Below, one piece after another: positions 6,061 through 8,703 of a DNA stretch of 8,703 nucleotides. The notes beneath the pieces are model-generated. The model saw only the letters and a list, made by a program, of their open reading frames with translations. It did not search any database and was not told the origin of the DNA. The position numbers and the translations under genes are program-made. Positions within the stretch are counted from its first letter, which is position 1, and every line of letters begins with the position of its first letter. Source of the stretch: an uncultured Verrucomicrobiota bacterium (lineage in GTDB: Bacteria > Verrucomicrobiota > Kiritimatiellia > RFP12 > UBA1067); contig CAMEZU010000059.1 of the NCBI GenBank assembly GCA_945947925.1, positions 1 through 8,703 on the forward strand. The letters run 5' to 3'.

Positions 6061-6206
6061 CTCAAGTTAAAAGACCCCAAATTGCCGTAGCACAGAACCT
6101 CCGGAACCCTTCGTTCCAAGTCAGGGCTTGCGCCCCATTTCAAAATGTCGGTCGAAGAAATTTCTGCTTAATCCGCGTGCAACCCAGGATCTACGTCGTT
6201 GTTAAA
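6061..6206. other. Spacer between pheT and the exported-protein gene, with inverted repeats
   Basis: This stretch is visibly less GC-rich than the genes around it. It holds three short symmetric elements: GGAAC/GTTCC with a 5-nt loop (6103-6117), GGGC/GCCC with a 4-nt loop (6124-6135), and the palindrome AGAAATTTCT (6156-6165). None has a T run after it on the minus strand, so a terminator for pheT is not evident. No coding remnant was recognised in any frame, and no convincing -35/-10 pair for the next gene was found. Confidence 0.45.
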
Positions 6207-8645
6207 TCAGCCCTCCCGAATCTCGATTCCCGCCGTCGCCTTCAGCGCGTCGACGATCGCCTGGAACGTCGCGCCCACCTCGGCGTCGGTCAGCGTCTTC
6301 TCGGCCGAACGGAACTCGAGGGCGTAGGCGAGCGAGCGCTTGCCGTCCTTGAGGTCTTTCGACTTGAAGATGTCGAACAGCGAGATCTTCGTCAGCGTCT
6401 TGCCGCCGTTCTTCCTGACGATCTTCTCGATCGCCTCGTTCGTGACCTCGGCGGATGCCACCAGGGCGACGTCGCGGCGGACGAGCGGGAACTGCGGCAC
6501 GGCCGACACCTTGCCGACCTCGTTGACCTTCTTCTGAAGCATCTTGAGCTCGAGCTCGCAGAGCGCCATCTGGGTCGTGAGGCGGTACGGGTGGCGGAGC
6601 TTCGCCGACAGGGCGCCCAGGACGCCGATCGGCTTGCCGTTGAGCTTCACCTCGAGCGAAGCGCCGTTCGCGAAGGCCGGATGCTCGGCCGGGACGAACT
6701 CGACGCGGCCCGCGTGGAGCTTGGCGATCAGCGTCTCGACCGCGCCCTTGAGCCACAGCACGGCCTCTTCCTCCGTGACGCCCGCGCGCTTGCGCAGCGC
6801 CTCGCGTCCGACCGGACCGTAGAAGCCGAGCGACAGGCGCTCCGCCTCGGACGGCGTGCCGCCCGCGTTGGAGAAGACCTTGCCGATCTCGAAGAGCATC
6901 GCGCTCTCAAGCTGGTGCGAGGCGTTGCGGCCGAGGCTGCCCATCATCTGCGGCAGCAGCGAGTCGCGCATCACGCCGTACTCGACGGACACGGGATCCG
7001 GGATGACGAGACGATCCGCGGCCTTGCGCGTGTCGAAGTCGTCGAGCTCCTTCTTGGACAGGAACGAGTAGTGCATCGCCTCGGTGAAGCCGAGCGCGAG
7101 GCAGAGTTCGCGGATGCGGCTCTTCGCCTTGAACGGCGCGTCGCTCAGCGACGAGATCGACGGCGCGGACGGCATCGTGTCCGGAATGTTGTCGAGTCCG
7201 TAGACGCGGGCGATCTCCTCGACGAGGTCGGCCTCGAGCGAGAGGTCGTAGCGCCAGCTCGGAATGCCGAAGGCGACCGAGGTCGCGGCGGCGTAGGGAC
7301 CCTCCGCGCGCGGCGTGAGGCCGAGGCTCCGGAGGATGTGCACCATCGCGTCGTTGCCGACCGGGATGCCGATCAGGCGGCGCGCGCGCTCGAAGTCGAG
7401 CGTCACGTCCGGATTGAGCGGTAGCGTGCGGCTGTCGACGTCGATGACGCCTGCAGCGACCTTCGCGTTGCCGTACTTCTGGAAGAGGTGCATCGCACGG
7501 CGGCTCGCGAAGTCCGCAAGGTCCTTGTCGACGCCGCGGATGTAGCGGTAGCTCGACTCGCTCGCAAGACCGAGCTTCGTCGCCGTGTACTTCGTCGAGG
7601 TCGTCTCGAAGAGCGCGCTCTCGAGCATGACGGTCGTCGTGCCGGGCGCGATGCCCGAATCCTCGCCGCCCATGATGCCGGCGACGGCGTTCGGCTTCTC
7701 CGCGTCGCAGATCATCAGCATCGTGGGGTCGAGCTTGCGCACGACGCCGTCGAGCGTCATCATCTGCTCGCCGTCCTTCGCGTCGCGGACGACGATGGTG
7801 CGGTCCTTCAGCTTCGTGTGGTCGAAGGCATGGAGCGGCTGGCCGAGCTCGAGCATCACGTAGTTGGTAATGTCCACCGCGAGGCCGAGGCTGCGCACGC
7901 CGCAGAGCTCGAGGCGCTTGGCCATCCACTCGGGGGACGGCGCGTCGGGCGTCATCTCGGTGACGACGCGCGCGGTGTAGCGCGGACACTTGACCGGGTT
8001 CTCGACGACGACCTTGACCTCGTCGGCGACCGGCGTCGCGCACTCGGCGAAGTCGACGGCGGGAAGCTTCACCTCGCGGCCGAGGATCGCCGCGTACTCG
8101 CGGGCGAGGCCCACGACCGACAGGGCGTCGGGACGGTTCCAGGTGACCTCGATGTCGAAGACGACCTCGGGCTTCGGCAGCTGCGCGACGTCACGCACGA
8201 GCGCTCCGACGGGCGTCTCGGCCGGATACTCGATGATGCCGTCCGCGCCCTGGCCGATGTGCAGCTCCTTCTCCGAGCAGCACATGCCGTTCGACTCGAC
8301 GCCGCGAAGCTTGCCCTTCTTGATCTTGAACTCGCCCTCGGGGATGAGCGCGCCGATCTTCGCGAACGCGGTCTTGATGCCCTTGCGCATGTTCGGCGCG
8401 CCGCAGACGACCTGGTATTCGGCCGTGCCGTCCGTCACCTTGCACACGTGCAGGTGGTCGGAGTTCGGATGCGCCTCGCACGCGAGCACCTCGACGACGA
8501 CGATGAGGTCGCTGAGCGCCGCACCGCCGACGGTCTCGATCGACTCGACCTGCAGACCGGCGCGCGTGAGCTTCTCGGCAAGTTCCTTGGGTTCGATGTC
8601 GTCGACCTTGACGTAATCATTCAGCCAACTGAGCGGGAGCTTCAT
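6207..8645 (-). CDS. pheT: Phenylalanyl-tRNA synthetase beta subunit
   Basis: PheT pairs with PheS as an alpha2-beta2 enzyme that charges tRNA-Phe in the cytoplasm; the beta subunit handles tRNA binding and editing. The 812-residue product has the usual bacterial length and order. MKLPLSWLNDYV is the classic N-terminus. An OB-fold tRNA-binding domain follows at about 40-150 (HPNSDHLHVCKV at 59-70, CGAPN at 81-85). The B3/B4 editing domain covers about 215-385 (GIMGGEDSG at 323-331). The B5 domain and the start of the synthetase-like core follow at about 400-490, with PSWRYDLSLEADLVEEIARV at 462-481. The C-terminal ferredoxin-fold anticodon-binding domain starts at about 716 (VPQFPLVRRDVALV). 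No motif is broken. Its start lies inside the 3' end of the upstream reading frame, with only a weak purine-rich site (GAAGTGAAGA) before it. pheS, normally just upstream, is not recognisable in the 58 bases available. Confidence 0.97.
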   Translation of the reverse strand: MKLPLSWLNDYVKVDDIEPKELAEKLTRAGLQVESIETVGGAALSDLIVVVEVLACEAHPNSDHLHVCKVTDGTAEYQVVCGAPNMRKGIKTAFAKIGALIPEGEFKIKKGKLRGVESNGMCCSEKELHIGQGADGIIEYPAETPVGALVRDVAQLPKPEVVFDIEVTWNRPDALSVVGLAREYAAILGREVKLPAVDFAECATPVADEVKVVVENPVKCPRYTARVVTEMTPDAPSPEWMAKRLELCGVRSLGLAVDITNYVMLELGQPLHAFDHTKLKDRTIVVRDAKDGEQMMTLDGVVRKLDPTMLMICDAEKPNAVAGIMGGEDSGIAPGTTTVMLESALFETTSTKYTATKLGLASESSYRYIRGVDKDLADFASRRAMHLFQKYGNAKVAAGVIDVDSRTLPLNPDVTLDFERARRLIGIPVGNDAMVHILRSLGLTPRAEGPYAAATSVAFGIPSWRYDLSLEADLVEEIARVYGLDNIPDTMPSAPSISSLSDAPFKAKSRIRELCLALGFTEAMHYSFLSKKELDDFDTRKAADRLVIPDPVSVEYGVMRDSLLPQMMGSLGRNASHQLESAMLFEIGKVFSNAGGTPSEAERLSLGFYGPVGREALRKRAGVTEEEAVLWLKGAVETLIAKLHAGRVEFVPAEHPAFANGASLEVKLNGKPIGVLGALSAKLRHPYRLTTQMALCELELKMLQKKVNEVGKVSAVPQFPLVRRDVALVASAEVTNEAIEKIVRKNGGKTLTKISLFDIFKSKDLKDGKRSLAYALEFRSAEKTLTDAEVGATFQAIVDALKATAGIEIREG

Positions 8646-8703
8646 TCTTCACTTCTTCTTTCTGTTCTTCAGCCTTTTCTGCAACGGGGGCTTCGGCAAC
8701 GGG
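8617..8703 (-). CDS. C-terminal tail of an unidentified protein (partial)
   Basis: The frame entering at 8703 reads PVAEAPVAEKAEEQKEE and continues VKNEAPAQLAE to TGA at 8619-8617, overlapping pheT by 29 bp. The codons are almost all G-first, as in real coding DNA, and the pentapeptide PVAEA is repeated. Such Ala/Glu/Lys/Pro tails occur on some ribosomal proteins and other housekeeping proteins and do not reveal identity. It does not resemble the C-terminus of PheS. A second frame (ending in RLKNRKKK, with TGA at 8651-8649, 3 nt before pheT) is also open and cannot be excluded, but its codon pattern is less gene-like. Confidence 0.55.
   Translation of the reverse strand, partial: PVAEAPVAEKAEEQKEEVKNEAPAQLAE

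Noticed and set aside
5964..7424. A 486-codon plus-strand open frame opposite pheT
   Set aside because: Low-complexity Arg/Leu/Glu/Val product lying opposite the conserved pheT coding sequence; an antisense shadow.

Overview
The window is GC-rich and gene-dense, and every gene I can support lies on the minus strand, so it reads from base 8703 down to base 1. The gene set points to a Gram-negative bacterium. The best guess is the PVC group (Verrucomicrobiota, including Kiritimatiellae or Lentisphaeria-like lineages). The basis is a GldA-type ATPase followed by a fused GldF/GldG-type membrane protein and a DUF4340 protein, together with strong GC bias. No taxonomic marker was aligned, so this is inference of modest confidence.

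In transcription order the layout is as follows. (1) Bases 8703-8617 hold the Glu/Ala/Lys/Pro-rich C-terminal tail of an unidentified protein, overlapping the start of pheT. (2) Bases 8645-6207 hold pheT, the complete phenylalanyl-tRNA synthetase beta subunit. pheS is not visible next to it. (3) Bases 6206-6046 are a 161-bp spacer with short inverted repeats. (4) Bases 6045-5155 encode an unrecognised exported protein with a highly charged central linker. (5) Bases 5154-4931 are a spacer holding the 3' remnant of a family 2 glycosyltransferase gene, an array of 11-bp-spaced direct repeats, and a hairpin. (6) Bases 4930-227 form a compact four-gene operon: GldA-like ATPase, GldF-GldG-type fusion, DUF4340 protein and RNase III (rnc). 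(7) Bases 226-51 are a spacer ending in a strong extended -10 promoter. (8) Bases 50-1 are the first 16 codons of an exported protein that runs off the window.

The operon is the functional core. The ATPase overlaps the permease fusion by 4 bp (ATGA). The fusion is followed after 1 bp by the DUF4340 gene, and rnc follows after 18 bp. The first three products should form one inner-membrane ABC complex with large periplasmic parts, related to the GldA/F/G complex of Bacteroidetes. Whether it supports motility, secretion or envelope upkeep cannot be told from sequence. rnc and pheT are ordinary housekeeping genes.

I do not see a clear new biological system. The points most worth checking are the glycosyltransferase pseudogene with an in-frame TGA, the PhoB/OmpR-like repeat array before the ABC operon, the probably leaderless start at the left edge, the fused permease with a coiled-coil tail, and the charged-linker exported protein.
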